From positions 1 through 28,976 of the IMG/VR virus record IMGVR_UViG_3300013131_000185: DNA of 28,976 nucleotides; one strand, 5' to 3'. This document shows, piece by piece, positions 12,967 through 22,200 of this stretch. The DNA is from a virus. Each line of letters begins with the position of its first letter. Within the stretch, counting starts at the first letter, position 1. The translations under genes and the position numbers were made by a program. The notes beneath the pieces were generated by a model. That model was not told where the DNA came from. It saw only the letters and a list, made by a program, of their open reading frames with translations, and did not search any database.

Positions 12967-12988
12967 TACCCAGGGGCAACCCTGGGTA
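12967..12988 (+). other. Perfect 9-bp hairpin with GCAA tetraloop after the capsid gene
   Basis: TACCCAGGG (12967-12975), GCAA (12976-12979) and CCCTGGGTA (12980-12988) form a perfect stem capped by a stable GNRA loop. No T-tract follows, so it is unlikely to be an intrinsic terminator. It could stabilise the 3' end of capsid mRNA or be an RNase processing site between capsid and cement genes. Confidence 0.7.
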
Positions 12989-13018
12989 ACACCACTTAAT
13001 TGAGTAAGGAGCAAGATT

Positions 13019-13453
13019 ATGATTACTGATGCAAATCTCCAACTGTCGAACTTGCAAGCAGTCACCGTGACTGCGGTTTCGACAAACACCGTGGATCTGT
13101 CCGTTGCCCGCGACATGGGCGAAGGTAATGATCTGTATGCCGTATTTACTGTTGGCACCGCGTTTGCCGGGGGTACTTCCACGAAGTTTGAAGTGATCGG
13201 CGCGACAAATGCCGCACTGACAACTGGCGTGGTGGCCATCGGTGGATCCGACGCACAACTGACCGCAGCCTTGGTGGCTGGTAAGCAAATCGCTGTTCGC
13301 ATCGATCCGCAAATTGCTTCCAATGGTCAGCGTTACCTGGGCGCCCGCTACACTGTTGTAGGCACGAACACTGCCGGTACGGTGACCTGCGACATCGTGG
13401 AAACCATTGGTGACGGCCGTAAAGCCTACGCCTCTGGCTTCTCAGTGGTTTAA
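13019..13453 (+). CDS. Capsid cement protein (Bbp16-like)
   Basis: The 144-residue protein matches the cement protein of BPP-1-type heads in its N-terminal LSNLQAVTVTAVSTNTVDLSVARDMGEGNDLYAVF. A beta-sandwich-like region (KFEVIGATNAALTTGVVAIGG, KQIAVRIDP) follows, then GQRYLGARYTVVGTN and a VTCDIVETI strand. The family coats the capsid surface and locks coat subunits together. The gene follows the capsid gene, keeps its strong codon preference and has AAGGAG before ATG 13019, consistent with a product made in similar amounts to the coat. Confidence 0.85.
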   Translation: MITDANLQLSNLQAVTVTAVSTNTVDLSVARDMGEGNDLYAVFTVGTAFAGGTSTKFEVIGATNAALTTGVVAIGGSDAQLTAALVAGKQIAVRIDPQIASNGQRYLGARYTVVGTNTAGTVTCDIVETIGDGRKAYASGFSVV

Positions 13454-13464
13454 GGGGCTAAGGG

Positions 13465-13632
13465 ATGGCAACTTACCGAGTCCTTGAAAAGTCGTTTATC
13501 GGCAACGCCATCCGGGAAGAAGGCGACATCGTGGAGTATGACGGTGAGCCTTCTCCCAATCTGGAATTGGTCAAGCCGGCAAAGCCTGGCAAGGCCAAGC
13601 CAGTACAGGCTGACGATAGCGACACGGAGTAA
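13465..13632 (+). CDS. Small conserved phage protein of the head cluster
   Basis: This 55-residue gene encodes MATYRVLEKSFIGNAIREEG, followed by DIVEYDGEPSPNLELV and a Lys/Pro/Ala-rich tail. A compact KSFI-N...EG-IVEYDGEP...NLE core is typical of very small proteins near capsid and tail-connector genes in many phages; the role is unknown. AAGG lies just before ATG 13465, and the stop is followed by a terminator, so it is the last gene of the head unit. The strict pattern and placement make it a real gene despite its size. Confidence 0.72.
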   Translation: MATYRVLEKSFIGNAIREEGDIVEYDGEPSPNLELVKPAKPGKAKPVQADDSDTE

Positions 13633-13658
13633 GGTTTATCCTGGGGTCACACCCACTT

Positions 13659-13693
13659 TGGGGGTCAAGGGAAACCGCGGCCCCCATTTTTTT
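13659..13693 (+). terminator. Rho-independent terminator between head and tail genes
   Basis: TGGGGG (13659-13664) pairs with CCCCCA (13681-13686), with extra partial pairing possible inside the 16-base loop, and seven Ts follow (13687-13693). The sequence sits between the last head gene and tail tubular protein A. It should end or attenuate the head transcript; tail genes behind it carry no obvious copy of the late motif. Confidence 0.82.
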
Positions 13694-13704
13694 AGAGGCT
13701 GAAT

Positions 13705-14385
13705 ATGGCAAGCGATATAGACATCTGCAACCTGGCATTGTCGCACCTGGGTGATACCGCGACAGTCACCAGTCTTAACCCGCCTGAAGGCTCCATGCAG
13801 GCGCAGCATTGCGCGACGTTTTATACGATTGCCCGCGATAGCTTGCTGGAAATGCACTCATGGGGATTTGCCACGAAGCGCGTGAGTTTGGCGCAGCTGA
13901 GCAATCCATCGACGGAGTGGGATTATTGCTACATGCTACCGACGGATGTGCTGAATGTCTTGGGCATCCTGCCGCCGAACTCTACCGATGATTACAGCGC
14001 GCCGATTGCAGTGAGTCCGCAATATGGTTACCTAAGTATGACCACGCCGGTGGTTGGGGCTGGCAGCTATGTGACGCAGCCGTATTCTGTCGAAACCCTG
14101 GCGGATGGGACGCAGGTCGTTTTCAGCGATCAGCAAGGCGCCATGATGCGCTATACCGCTAAGGTGACGGATACCACCAAGTTCACGCCACTGTTTGTGA
14201 ATACACTGAGCTGGATGCTGGCGTCGATGCTGGCCGGTCCAGTAATCAAGGGCGATGTCGGCGCGGCGGAAGGTAAGCGCTGCTTACAGCTGGCTTACCA
14301 ATTCCTGGGTGCGGCTGAGTCGTCAGATACAAACCAGCGCAACATCAAGCCACAGCAAGTCGTCAACTGGATGGCGGGGCGCTGA
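13705..14385 (+). CDS. Tail tubular protein A (T7 gp11-like)
   Basis: The 226-residue protein has the family's pattern: an N-terminal DICNLALSHLGD helix, the MQAQHCATFYTIARDSLLEMHSWGFATKR helix, the EWDYCYMLPTDVLNVLGI strand region, a middle beta insertion and the late helices FVNTLSWMLASMLAGPVIKGD and CLQLAYQFL. In T7-like tails it forms the ring that joins portal and nozzle. GAGG precedes ATG 13705, just beyond the terminator. Length is slightly longer than T7 gp11 (196). Confidence 0.9.
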   Translation: MASDIDICNLALSHLGDTATVTSLNPPEGSMQAQHCATFYTIARDSLLEMHSWGFATKRVSLAQLSNPSTEWDYCYMLPTDVLNVLGILPPNSTDDYSAPIAVSPQYGYLSMTTPVVGAGSYVTQPYSVETLADGTQVVFSDQQGAMMRYTAKVTDTTKFTPLFVNTLSWMLASMLAGPVIKGDVGAAEGKRCLQLAYQFLGAAESSDTNQRNIKPQQVVNWMAGR

Positions 14386-14386
14386 G

Positions 14387-16852
14387 ATGGCTAATACCCG
14401 CACGCTGCAGATCTCGTTTGCTGGTGGCGAAGTCGCGCCTGAACTTTACGGCCGTATCGATGATGGCAAATACAAGTCTGGCCTGGCGTTGTGCCATAAC
14501 TTTATTTCCAGGCCGCAGGGTCCGATAGAAAACCGCCCAGGGTTTCAGTATGTCAACACAGCGAAGAACACTGGGTCTGCTACCAATAAGGTGCGCCTGA
14601 TCCCGTTCACGTTTTCGACGACGCAGACCATGGTGCTTGAAGTCGGCGCTGGTTATTTCCGCTTTCATACCCAAGGCGGCACGTTGTTATACGCGACGCC
14701 AGCGGCATGGGTGACGGCAACGGTATATGCAGTGGGCGCTTTGGCGTCCAATGCCGGCACCAATTACTATTGCAAAGTTGCTCATACGGCAGGGACGTTT
14801 GCCACCGATCTGGCCGCCGGACGTTGGTATGCCTTGCCGCCCACAATGGTCTATGAAATACCGAATACATTTGCCCAGGCGGATCTGTTTGATTTGCATC
14901 ATGTGCAGTCGGCAGATGTCCTGACGCTGACGCATGCGAATTACCCGCCGCAGGAATTGCGACGGCTTGGTGGGACACAGTGGACGCTCAGCAATATCGC
15001 ATTTGCAGCTGGGATTGCTGCGCCTGCAGCGCCTACTTGTACGTCGAGTGCAAGCGGAACGAATTACACCTACGACTATGTAGTGACCGCAATCGCCGCG
15101 GATCTGGTGACGGAATCCGCAGCCAGTGTTGCTGGCACCTGCACAAATAACCTGTTCGTTTCTGGCGCTAAAAACACAATTACCTGGACGGCGGTAGCGG
15201 GCGCCTCTGGCTATAACATCTACAAGATGCAGGGCGGTTTGTATGGTTATATCGGACGCACTTCAACCGCACTGTCGATTGTGGACGATAACATTGCGCC
15301 TGATCTTGGCAAGACGCCGCCGATCTATGAAACGGTGTTTGCCAGCGCAGGCAACTATCCAGGGGCGGTGAGTTACTTTGAGCAGCGCCGTGTGTTTGCC
15401 GGCACGACTAATCAACCACAAAACATCTGGATGACGCGCTCCGGCACCGAGTCGGCCATGAGCTACTCGCTGCCGATCCGCGATGACGACCGCATTGCCT
15501 TCCGGGTGGCGGCGCGCGAAGCCAATACGATCCGCCATGTGGTGACGCTGACCCAGTTACTGTTGCTAACATCCTCTGCGGAATGGCGCGTGAGTCCGGT
15601 CAATTCGGATGTGATTACACCCAACACAATATCGGTTCGGCCGCAATCTTATGTGGGCGCCAGCAATGTGCAGCCGGTCATCATCAACAATAACCTGTTG
15701 TATATCGCCGCACGCGGTGGCCATGTGCGCGAGCTGGCTTATTCCTGGCAGGCGAATGGCTTTATTACTGGCGACATCAGTCTGCGTGCGCCGCATCTGT
15801 TCGATGGCTATGACATTGTGGATGTGGCCTATTCCAAGGCGCCGATGCCGGTGGTCTGGTTTGTGCGCTCGGACGGCAAGCTGATTGGCCTGACCTATGT
15901 GCCTGAGCAACAGATCGGCGCCTGGCATTGGCACGATACCGATGGCGTGATTGAGAGCTGTTGCGTAGTGGCCGAGGGTAATGAGGATGTTTTGTATATC
16001 TCTGTGCTGCGCACCATCAATGGCGTCATGTCGCGCTATATCGAGCGCTTGTCCAGCCGCCTATTTACCTCACAGTCGGATGCGTTTTTTGTGGATAGTG
16101 GGTTGACCTATGACGGCCGCAATGCCAGCCCGACCACGGCCACACTGTCTGGTGGTGTGACTTGGGCTGCTGGCGAAAACCTCACACTGACGGCTTCGGC
16201 GGCGCTATTCCAATTTCCCGCGACGACCGACGTGGGCGATGCCATCGTCATTACCGATGCCGCCGGCGTGCAATACACCTGCACCATCCTAGCAACCGCT
16301 TCGACGACAGTAGCAACCGTGCAGGCGGACAAGGCCATTCCCGCGGCGCTGCAAGGCGTGGCGACGACGGCCTGGTCATTCGCACGCAATGGTCTTAGCG
16401 GATTGGGTCACCTGGAAGGTAAGACCGTCAATATCCTGGCGGATGGCGCGGTGCATCCCAAGCGCGTGGTGACTGCAGGTGCGATACAGCTGGATATTCC
16501 CGCCAGTGTGGTGCAGGTTGGCCTGCCGATTGCAGCGGATATGCGTACGCTGCCGTTGGCTATGCAAGTGGATTATGGATTTGGCCAGGGGCGATTCAAA
16601 AACATCAATAAGGCTTGGATGCGCGTGTACCGCTCGTCTGGCATTTTTGTGGGTCCCGATGAGAACAATTTGATCGAAGCTAAGCAGCGGACGATAGAAA
16701 CATTTGGCGCGCCACCGGCCCTCAAGAGCGAGGAAATCTCGGTCATGGTAACGCCGGCCTGGGCGGATAGCGGCCAAGTCTTTGTGTGCCAATACGACCC
16801 GCTGCCGATGTCAGTGGTCAACCTGACATTGGAAGTCGCGATCGGCGGTTAA
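14387..16852 (+). CDS. Tail tubular protein B (nozzle, T7 gp12-like)
   Basis: From ATG 14387, one base after the previous stop, the protein has 821 residues. The start FAGGEVAPELYGRIDDGKYKSGLALCHNFISRPQGPIENRPG is the hallmark of this nozzle family. About residues 104-150 form a carbohydrate-binding-like insertion (VYAVGALASNAGTNYYCKVAH...). About residues 208-310 form a fibronectin-type III-like domain (TYDYVVTAIAAD, ITWTAVAGASGYNIYK). The propeller body then follows (YFEQRRVFAGTTNQPQNIW). It makes the lower tail tube and may touch the host surface. An upstream in-frame start lies inside protein A and is rejected. Confidence 0.92.
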   Translation: MANTRTLQISFAGGEVAPELYGRIDDGKYKSGLALCHNFISRPQGPIENRPGFQYVNTAKNTGSATNKVRLIPFTFSTTQTMVLEVGAGYFRFHTQGGTLLYATPAAWVTATVYAVGALASNAGTNYYCKVAHTAGTFATDLAAGRWYALPPTMVYEIPNTFAQADLFDLHHVQSADVLTLTHANYPPQELRRLGGTQWTLSNIAFAAGIAAPAAPTCTSSASGTNYTYDYVVTAIAADLVTESAASVAGTCTNNLFVSGAKNTITWTAVAGASGYNIYKMQGGLYGYIGRTSTALSIVDDNIAPDLGKTPPIYETVFASAGNYPGAVSYFEQRRVFAGTTNQPQNIWMTRSGTESAMSYSLPIRDDDRIAFRVAAREANTIRHVVTLTQLLLLTSSAEWRVSPVNSDVITPNTISVRPQSYVGASNVQPVIINNNLLYIAARGGHVRELAYSWQANGFITGDISLRAPHLFDGYDIVDVAYSKAPMPVVWFVRSDGKLIGLTYVPEQQIGAWHWHDTDGVIESCCVVAEGNEDVLYISVLRTINGVMSRYIERLSSRLFTSQSDAFFVDSGLTYDGRNASPTTATLSGGVTWAAGENLTLTASAALFQFPATTDVGDAIVITDAAGVQYTCTILATASTTVATVQADKAIPAALQGVATTAWSFARNGLSGLGHLEGKTVNILADGAVHPKRVVTAGAIQLDIPASVVQVGLPIAADMRTLPLAMQVDYGFGQGRFKNINKAWMRVYRSSGIFVGPDENNLIEAKQRTIETFGAPPALKSEEISVMVTPAWADSGQVFVCQYDPLPMSVVNLTLEVAIGG

Positions 16853-16885
16853 GGGTGCGCGTATCTCCGGGATGAGCCTTTAAGG
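16853..16885 (+). promoter_or_regulatory. Late bipartite motif, copy D (before the gp14-like gene)
   Basis: GGGTGCGCGTATC (16853-16865) abuts the TAA stop of the nozzle gene. TTAAGG (16880-16885) follows at the constant 14-base spacing. ATG 16913 is 27 bases further on with ribosome binding site AGAGGA, so this copy would give a conventional short leader. It is the only copy ending TATC. Confidence 0.75.
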
Positions 16886-16912
16886 TAGCCACAACCTAAA
16901 GAGGATCAGCCC

Positions 16913-17464
16913 ATGGGATTCTTTGATATTAACCCGCAACAGATAGCAGGAATGTCAGCGATTGGCTCGACGTTCGGCGCCATTTCGTCCGGGATCGGGG
17001 CGTATTACGGCGCCCAGATGCAGCAGATCAATCTGCAGCATGCCGCATTCATGTCGGATCTGAATGCCAAGATGGCCGAGAAAGAGGCGCAATACACTCT
17101 GGATCGCGGCCAGAAAATGATCGGCCAGCTGACGCTAAAAGCCGGTCAGCTGAAATCATCGCAACGCGCCAGGATGGCAGCCAACGGGATTGATCTTGGC
17201 GAAGGCAGTGCCGGTGAGATCCTGGCATCCACCGACATTATGAAGGAGTCGGACGCCCTGACCATCAGCGCGGATGCAACCCGTGCTGCGTGGAATTCGC
17301 GCATCCAGTCCACCAATTATTCCAACGATGCCATGATGAAGCGCGTGTCTGCCAACGGCATATCGCCATTTAGCGCCATGACCAGCTCACTGTTGGGCAG
17401 CGCGGGATCCGTGGCAAATAGCTGGTACAAGTACAGCCAGATACAGCCAGATCGCGTGAGGTAA
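16913..17464 (+). CDS. Internal virion protein, T7 gp14-like
   Basis: The 183-residue product has an N-terminal glycine-rich hydrophobic segment (about residues 12-35, AGMSAIGSTFGAISSGIGAYYGA), followed by a long helix rich in Gln, Ala and Met and the phrase RARMAANGIDLGEGSAGEILASTDIMKESDALTI. This pattern is typical of the small ejection proteins that form the outer-membrane pore in T7-like phages. It is first in the unit of internal virion genes, followed by two larger proteins as in T7 (gp14, gp15, gp16). The start is supported by AGAGGA. Confidence 0.88.
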   Translation: MGFFDINPQQIAGMSAIGSTFGAISSGIGAYYGAQMQQINLQHAAFMSDLNAKMAEKEAQYTLDRGQKMIGQLTLKAGQLKSSQRARMAANGIDLGEGSAGEILASTDIMKESDALTISADATRAAWNSRIQSTNYSNDAMMKRVSANGISPFSAMTSSLLGSAGSVANSWYKYSQIQPDRVR

Positions 17465-17467
17465 GAC

Positions 17468-17629
17468 ATGCCGATTGTTCCGAGTTACGACAACTTCCAA
17501 GTCAGCCCAGGGTCACCTGCAACCGGGCGCTTTTCCGCTTCCGAGGTGCAGGCAACTGCGCCGCAGCAAATGCAGCAGTTTGGCGCCGCCATGCAAAAAT
17601 CCTCTGGCGAAATTGGTCAGCTGGCGTAA
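17468..17629 (+). CDS. N-terminal fragment of the second internal virion protein, cut by in-frame TAA
   Basis: GAGGT precedes ATG 17468, which starts MPIVPSYDNFQVSPGSP, the usual beginning of podovirus internal virion proteins of this class. After 53 codons it stops at TAA (17627-17629). The same frame continues, without a shift, at GGT-ATG (17630-17635) into the next feature, and the combined 578-codon reading looks like one protein. Either a nonsense change (for example CAA to TAA) split the gene, or the product is made in two pieces or by readthrough. A sequencing error is also possible. Confidence 0.7.
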   Translation: MPIVPSYDNFQVSPGSPATGRFSASEVQATAPQQMQQFGAAMQKSSGEIGQLA

Positions 17630-17632
17630 GGT

Positions 17633-19204
17633 ATGCAGCTGGAACTGGATGAGGCCAAGGTTAAGGAGCTGGACAATAAGTTTGCTGAGGCCCTGCGCAC
17701 GCAGATGCACGACCAGGCGGGCGGGTATCTGAATCGCCAGGGCGGTGAGGCAGTAAACCTGCATCAGTTCGCCCGCGACTTGGTGACCAAGACTGCAGAT
17801 GTGTTTGGCCAAGAACTGAAAACGCAACAGCAACAAGCGATGTGGCAAGCCGTGGCCAATCGGCGCGTACAGTCAGCAATGGAGCAAATCGATGTGCATG
17901 CGGCGCGCCAGGGCATGGTTTACCGGGAGGGCCAGACGGTTGCTCGCGTTAAGACCGGCGTGGATGATGCTGTGGCTAACTGGGCCAGCGGTGACGCACC
18001 CGGCAGCGCCTATTCCATGGCGCGTGCGACTGCGATGTCAGAAGTGGAAGCCTTGGCCGGGATGCGCGGCTATAGCTCAGAACAGACTGCACAGCTGCGC
18101 CAGGAAACCCTGACCAGCATGCACGGCAGTGTTTTGAATAACATGATTAGTCTGGGCGCGACCAAGCAGGCCACCGAATACCTGGATAAAAATATCAAGG
18201 AGATCGATCCGGATAAGGTGGACGATCTGCGTAACCTGGTGAAACAGTCCAGCGTCAAGGACGAGTCTTTGCGTTTGTCGATGTCCCTGAATGGCAGCCT
18301 GGCGCAGAAGCGCAAGACGCTGCAGGAAATGTTCCAAAAAGGTGAGATCAGCGCGGATGTCTTTGATGCGACGACCACCCGTGCCGAGCATGACTACCAG
18401 GTGCAAAAAGCCCAGCAAGCTGAATGGGAAAAATCCCTGGTCGGCCAGGCGCAGGACTATCTGATCAAACATCCGGAAGCCACTGTACAAGATCTGCCGC
18501 CACAGATGTATCGCGGCCTGGTGAACTCTGGGCATATTGGCACCATTGCCAGCTTTGCCCGTTCCGGCCGCTTTGATACCGATCCTAAGACCTGGGCCTC
18601 GATTGTGGGCATGCCACAGGCGGAGCTGGCGCGAATGACGCCGACGGATTTCTATAACATCTATCGCGGCAAGCTGGATGACGCCCACCTGGAAAAAGGT
18701 TATGCGCTACTCGCCGCCGCGCATGGCGATGTCAGCGATCCCAAGCACCTGGATATTCTCGGCACTGCAGATCGCGTCAAGGGCGCTGCAGTCAAGCTCG
18801 GCATCATTGATGCCACGGGTAAACAAAGCGATGACCAGGCGGTCGCCTTCCACAACTTTGAACAACAGATCGATCAGCGCGTGCGCGTGTTTGAGGCAAC
18901 CACCCTGGGCGGCAAGCGCAAAGCCAGCGGGGATGAGCTGCAGCAAATTATCGACCGCGCCACGCTGGAAACGGTATGGACGCCAGCAACCTTCTTCAGC
19001 GGCGCCAAGCAGCAGCCACTGGTCACGATGGACCCCGATGATCTGAAAAATGCCTATGTGGTAGTGGGCGGTGAACGAATTGGCGTGGCCACGATCCCGC
19101 CAGCGCAACGGGCGGCCATTACCGACAAGCTGATGTCGCGCGGATTACCCGTGACGGAACAGACGATTGCCTCTTTATGGGTTCAAGCCGGAAAGCCGAA
19201 TTGA
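17633..19204 (+). CDS. Main part of the second internal virion (ejection) protein
   Basis: The frame reopens at ATG 17633 and encodes 523 residues, largely helical and rich in Gln, Ala and Lys (DEAKVKELDNKFAEALRTQM, YLDKNIKEIDPDKVDDLRNLVKQ). The middle and C-terminal parts show the ejection-protein style DFYNIYRGKLDDAHLEKGYALLAAA and a final helical domain. It corresponds to the T7 gp15 slot: a periplasmic tunnel component used in DNA injection. The TAA three bases ahead allows termination-reinitiation, since AAGG overlaps that stop, but spacing to the ATG is poor. The true N-terminus is probably 17468. It ends two bases before the giant protein gene. Confidence 0.82.
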   Translation: MQLELDEAKVKELDNKFAEALRTQMHDQAGGYLNRQGGEAVNLHQFARDLVTKTADVFGQELKTQQQQAMWQAVANRRVQSAMEQIDVHAARQGMVYREGQTVARVKTGVDDAVANWASGDAPGSAYSMARATAMSEVEALAGMRGYSSEQTAQLRQETLTSMHGSVLNNMISLGATKQATEYLDKNIKEIDPDKVDDLRNLVKQSSVKDESLRLSMSLNGSLAQKRKTLQEMFQKGEISADVFDATTTRAEHDYQVQKAQQAEWEKSLVGQAQDYLIKHPEATVQDLPPQMYRGLVNSGHIGTIASFARSGRFDTDPKTWASIVGMPQAELARMTPTDFYNIYRGKLDDAHLEKGYALLAAAHGDVSDPKHLDILGTADRVKGAAVKLGIIDATGKQSDDQAVAFHNFEQQIDQRVRVFEATTLGGKRKASGDELQQIIDRATLETVWTPATFFSGAKQQPLVTMDPDDLKNAYVVVGGERIGVATIPPAQRAAITDKLMSRGLPVTEQTIASLWVQAGKPN

Positions 19205-19205
19205 T

Positions 19206-22200
19206 ATGCCAGACATCTATGACCAGCTGCTCGACAATAAATATGGATTGCGCTCCGATGGCACTCCCAAGGGGGCCGGTTACTTTGGAGAATTGAAGCG
19301 CCCGGACGGCGCTATTTCGACTGAGTTATCGATTGGCGTCAACCTGGATGGCCAGGAACGTGAGATCCCGTCCCTGGTGCCAACCTTGTCAGCGGATGAG
19401 GTGGATCACATGCTTCAGGGCGGCCAGCCGACCGACGGGATTGTGCAAAAAGCCGTGGAGCATGCGCGCATGCGGATGTCCCGCGGCCAGGATGTCTTTG
19501 CGACGGCGGATGATGCGCCGCGCCCAGCACCCAAAAAACCCGATATTTATGACCAGCTGATCGACGGTCAGCTGCAGCAGCAAGAGCAGCAACTGCGCGG
19601 CATGTTAGACATCGCCGGCAAGGGCAACCCGGACCAGGCGGCGGAAGCGCAAAAGCTGGCAGTGCAAACCGGGCTACCGACGGATATGGTCGAACGCAAC
19701 CTGGACGAAGTAAGGCGCCAGGCCATGGTCAAGCGCATGAACCTGCGCGACATGATGGTATCCAGCCCGGTGCTGGCACGCCAGCTGACTGATATGAACT
19801 TTGCGAAGCTGGCATTCGATGACCACGAAAATCTAAGCGGCATAGAAAAAGGTTTTAATTTCCTGAAAAACACTGGTGCTGCATTGGCCACGGCGATCCC
19901 GACCTTCAATGAGGGCGCCTGGGGATTGGTGCAAGCGGCCGGAGATCATTTGCCCAGCCAGCTGGGCGGCGATGATTTGGCGCAATGGGCTAGTGGTTAT
20001 CGGAAATCCGCCAAGGTGCGCGGTGATGACTGGATGCCACAAGCCGATGGGACATTGGAGCGCAGCTGGTATTCAGGCATGCGCTCGCTGGGTCTGAACC
20101 TACTCAACTTGCCGCTGGCCTATGGCACCGGAGGCATGGGCCGGATTTTAGGGGCGATGGGCGCAGAAACCGGCGGCCAGGCGTATGGCCAGGCGCGCGA
20201 TGCCGGACTCAATCAATATGAGTCGCTGTTGTTTGGCTCGTCACAGGGCGTCATTGAGGCCGGCACAGAAATGATCGGGATGCCGGCGCTGCTTGGGATG
20301 CTGAAGCCTGGACAATTTGTGACCAAAGCCATGGAGTACATGGTGAAGGAACAAGGCGGCGAGCAGATTGCGACTCACCTGCAGGATATGAATGAGTGGG
20401 CCATGCTGCACCCGGAAAAATCGCTAGGCGATTATCTGGCAGAACGTCCCAATGCGGCGCTGGAAACCGCGCTGTCCACGGCATTTGCCGGTGGTGGCCA
20501 GGTGGCGGTGATGAAGGGCGTGGCGATGGTGGCCAACCGCGGCCAAAGTGCAGCGGCCGCTGAGCAGCGTGCGGCGGCCTTGGAGCAGCTGAACAACCTC
20601 ATGGCCGCCAGCAAGGTGCTGAGCCGCAGCCCGGAGGCGATGGGCGGGTACGTCGAACAGCTGGCCAAGGAAACCGGCGCGGAAAATGTGTATCTGCAAT
20701 CTGGTTTACTGACTGATCCGGCCTTGGTCCAGGCGCTGAGCCAAGCATCGCCGTCGATTGCCGCGCAGTTCCAAACCGCGCAGGCGACCGGCGGTGAGAT
20801 CCGCATTCCGATGACCGAGTATCTGACGCAGTTGGCGCCCACCTATGGCCAACAGCTGATCGATGATCTGCGCCTGGAAGGGGAGCAATTCACCCGGCGC
20901 CAGGCAACAGAATACATGCAGAACCAGTCTGCGGAGCTGCAACAGGAAGTCGAGCGCGCTCTGGGCGACCAGGCAGGGCATGCCGAATTTCGCGCCAGCC
21001 AGGATGCGGTTAAGCAGCGCGTACTGGATGAGCTGAACACCCTGGGTCGCTTTACCCCGCAAAAGAATGAGCTGGATGCCACGCTGATTGCGGCGCGCTC
21101 AGCCGTCCGGGCCGCCCAGCTGGGGATGACGCCGGAGCAGTTTTTTGAAAAGCAGAGATTGCGCGTTCAAGCCGAAGGGCAGGGCGATCAGTTTGACCAA
21201 GCGGCCAAGCCATTTAATGGATCGATTGCCGAGCTGTCGCATCACGTTGCCAAAAATCCTGGCGATACGGCTTTTTATGTCAACCTGGGTAACGCCGAAG
21301 CGGCCACAGACATCCAAGCGTTGACTGGGATTGATGTTTCTAATGCGCGCATCGTAGCGCTTGGCAGCGATGTTCGGTCGGATACGCGCGATCACCCGAA
21401 TATGACGGCTGAAGATTGGAACCGCGCGGCCGGCTTATTGACGGATCACGATGCCGCAGGTCGGAGCATTGCCCAAAAAGGCGCCCAAGGCGAGCGAATC
21501 ACCCTGGTGAAAGACTTAGGTGATGGTCAGTCCTATGGCGCAGTGTATGAACTTAATGAACGCAAGAGCCACGGCAAGCGCCTACATTTGAAAACATTTT
21601 TTAAGGACAAAACGGCCGGGGTAAATAATTGGTTTGCGTCGAACACGCGAGAAAAATTAGCGCCAAGGCTCACGGCCGCGGGTGGGGACTCCCGCCTTCC
21701 CAATAACCCTGATGAGGGGTCAAACCGGACTTTCCCTGGCGCTGATGGGAATATAGAGGAATATCACCAGCAAGACAATCCCCCAGATCGTCTGGTCGCG
21801 ATGCACAACGTCAGTACCGAGAAGCTGCTGGAGGCGGTGGTCCTAGGCGGCATGCCCGTGCCGTCGATTGGGATTGCCAAGGCAGATTCACCGCTGACCG
21901 GGTTTGGCGATATTACGCTGCTGGCCCGTCGCGACATGATCGATCCGGCAACCGGCACGCCGGTATTTGACGCCGACGTATATTCTGCACGCAAGCCTGC
22001 ATTGTTGTGGCCTAAAGCCAAGACCAAGGCCGCAGAAAAGTTTGTTGCTTGGCTGAGGCCCTATGCCCAGCGCTTCAAGGATTCGTCCACCCCGTCAGAA
22101 GCCTGGGACTTCCTGCTGAATACACCGGATCGCGGACGCCTGGTTGAGCGCCTGGAGCGGTCGGCCGCAATGCGACTGGCTTACCTAGAGGCGCAGGGCG

